Below are positions 62,842 through 64,000 of a DNA stretch of 64,000 nt, one piece after another. The stretch lies in the NCBI GenBank assembly GCA_002723085.1, contig PBNK01000002.1, positions 62,001 through 126,000 on the forward strand, read 5' to 3'. Source of the stretch: Crocinitomicaceae bacterium. Its GTDB lineage: Bacteria > Bacteroidota > Bacteroidia > Flavobacteriales_D > Parvicellaceae. Under the pieces are notes generated by a model, which saw only the letters and a program-made list of their open reading frames with translations, was not told where the DNA came from and searched no databases. Both the position numbers and the translations under genes were made by a program. The first letter of the stretch is position 1; every line of letters starts with the position of its first letter.

Positions 62842-64000
62842 ATGCCAATATTGAATCGTACCTATATAATTTTATTTTCAGTTCTGCTATTGATTGTAAG
62901 CTGTTCTACGGAAAAAAATACAATAATGACAAGAACTGTTCACAATATAAGCGCTAAATACAATGGTTATTTCAACGCAAATGAGTTAATTAAAGAAACT
63001 AAATCAACTTTTTTATATGATAGGGTTGAGGATTATTCACAAATCTTACCCTTATATCCTTTGCCATCTTTAGAAGAATCAAAAAATTGGTATGCACCTA
63101 TGGACACTGCAATAAGAAAGTGTGAATTAGTTATTGTTAAAAACAGAATGCCAAATGTTAAAAAAGGTAGAAACAGATATAAAGAGTGGTGCAAATGGAT
63201 AGATGATAACTGGATGACTATTGGAATTGCTCAGTATTATAAAAAAGATTTTTCTGAAGCTTTAAACACATTTAAATATGTAAAAAATCATTACCCATTA
63301 GAAAAAAGTTTTTATGAAAGTCAATTTTGGGAGGCAAAAGTTTTAATTGAAATGAACGCTTTTGAAGAAGCTGAAGAGGCACTTATTAATTTAATCTCTC
63401 TTTATGAAGAGCAAAACAATCTAGAAGAAGAGGAAGAAGAAGAGAAAAAATTAACGCTTAATGAAAAGATAAGATATGCACTAAACTATGATGAAAGAAA
63501 AGAGTATTTAGAAAATAATGGCGTTAAGATTACTGAAAGTCTAGTTTCTCAAATATATCCTACACTTTCTGATTTGTATTTAAAAAGCAACCAAATTGAA
63601 GAAGCTAAAAAAAGTCTTGGTATAGCTATTAACTCAAAACAGAAAAAAGACTTTCAATCTAGAATGGTATTTATTCTAGCTCAATTATATCATAAAGAAG
63701 GCGACATTAAAGCTTCTCAACTATATAATGAAGTAATTGAAATGAACCCAGAGTATGAAATGGCATTTCAAGCAAAAATTAATCGCGCTTTGTCTTTTAG
63801 TGATGGTGATACTAAAGCAATTAGAAATCAACTATTAAAGATGTTAAAAGATGACAAAAACATTGATTTTTATGATCAGATATATTATGCTTTAGCAGAA
63901 ATCGCTTTTAAAGAGAAAAAAGAGGATTTAGCTGTTGAATATTTACACCTTTCAATAAACACTAGCAAATCCAATAAAACTCAAAAAGTAAAATCCCTGA
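62842..64000 (+). CDS. sprE: SprE/PorW-like TPR lipoprotein of the type IX secretion system (partial, runs off right edge)
   Basis: The frame opens at ATG 62842 and stays open to the window end (386 codons seen). A lipoprotein signal ends LLIVSC near residue 21. Then come TRTVHNISAKYNGYFNANELIKE, the start typical of the gliding/T9SS lipoprotein SprE (Flavobacterium) or PorW (Porphyromonas), and TPR units such as IGIAQYYKKDFSEALNTFKYVKNHYP and SDLYLKSNQIEEAKKSLGIAI. A Glu-rich insertion (NLEEEEEEEKK) lies near 195. SprE/PorW links the trans-envelope motor to the outer-membrane part of the T9SS. The T9SS tails on three proteins in this window are consistent with a working system. Confidence 0.85.
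   Translation, partial: MPILNRTYIILFSVLLLIVSCSTEKNTIMTRTVHNISAKYNGYFNANELIKETKSTFLYDRVEDYSQILPLYPLPSLEESKNWYAPMDTAIRKCELVIVKNRMPNVKKGRNRYKEWCKWIDDNWMTIGIAQYYKKDFSEALNTFKYVKNHYPLEKSFYESQFWEAKVLIEMNAFEEAEEALINLISLYEEQNNLEEEEEEEKKLTLNEKIRYALNYDERKEYLENNGVKITESLVSQIYPTLSDLYLKSNQIEEAKKSLGIAINSKQKKDFQSRMVFILAQLYHKEGDIKASQLYNEVIEMNPEYEMAFQAKINRALSFSDGDTKAIRNQLLKMLKDDKNIDFYDQIYYALAEIAFKEKKEDLAVEYLHLSINTSKSNKTQKVKSL

Noticed and set aside
1-64000. tRNA or rRNA genes and riboswitches
   Set aside because: No cloverleaf-like segment with a proper T-loop, no rRNA-like conserved stretch and no known riboswitch core was noticed on reading; a covariance-model scan would be needed for certainty.

Overview
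The window is an AT-rich chromosomal segment from a member of the Bacteroidetes, most likely a marine, pigmented flavobacterium (order Flavobacteriales). The signs are SusC/SusD pairs, secreted proteins with type IX secretion (T9SS) C-terminal tails, a SprE/PorW-like T9SS lipoprotein, CrtZ and CrtI/CrtD-family carotenoid enzymes, several promoters of the Bacteroidetes TAnnTTTG type, and very small intergenic gaps. No rRNA, tRNA, CRISPR array, integrase, transposase or phage gene was recognised. Genus cannot be fixed from the sequence alone.

Layout. (1) 1-6.1 kb, minus strand: a tight signalling operon in the order YfiR-like protein, TPR protein, HAMP-PP2C phosphatase, propeller-type class III nucleotide cyclase; the cyclase runs off the left edge. 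Then a small basic secreted protein and ferritin. (2) 7.1-15.9 kb, plus strand: double-ATPase peptide-type ABC protein, TonB receptor, a T9SS alpha/beta-hydrolase-fold protein that seems to have lost its nucleophile, RseP, and a conserved unknown. (3) 16-20.4 kb, minus: a T9SS subtilase and TypA. (4) 20.6-30.6 kb, plus: a compact glucan utilisation locus (SusC, SusD, PKD lipoprotein, GH16, GH3, small lipoprotein), best read as a laminarin (beta-1,3-glucan) locus. (5) 30.6-36 kb: unknown cytoplasmic and secreted proteins, an intact T9SS esterase, and the first copy of a repeat-rich secreted protein. (6) 36.3-45.9 kb, plus: DUF3078 outer-membrane protein, CrtZ, an M15 peptidase, an SpmA-SpmB fusion, a small membrane protein, a CrtI/CrtD desaturase, a TPR-PP2C phosphatase and a DUF45 metallopeptidase; a YHYH lipoprotein lies opposite. 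(7) 45.9-51.3 kb, minus: GH2 beta-mannosidase, RluF, a lipoprotein and aspartate kinase. (8) 51.4-52.7 kb: the second copy of the repeat protein with its upstream DNA, flanked by what look like gene remnants. (9) 52.8-57.1 kb: Fbp and Mfd. (10) 57.1-61.8 kb, minus: DUF177-rpmF-plsX-fabH-accB-accC, the standard fatty-acid/phospholipid start operon. (11) 61.8-64 kb: an M23 peptidase and, divergent from it, the SprE/PorW-like protein running off the right edge.

How the parts relate. The glucan locus would import and hydrolyse beta-glucan: a GH16 endo-enzyme and PKD protein at the surface, SusCD uptake, and GH3 finishing to glucose. The T9SS cargo (subtilase and two hydrolase-fold proteins) depends on machinery represented by SprE/PorW. 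Two PP2C (SpoIIE-type) phosphatases and one cyclase indicate heavy use of phosphorylation and cyclic-nucleotide signalling.

The most interesting items are the YfiR/TPR/HAMP-PP2C/cyclase operon as a possible undescribed signalling circuit; the dispersed duplication of the repeat-protein gene plus about 260 bases of upstream DNA, with decayed flanks at the second site; and the apparent pseudo-esterase beside an intact paralogue. No standalone new defence or mobile system was found.
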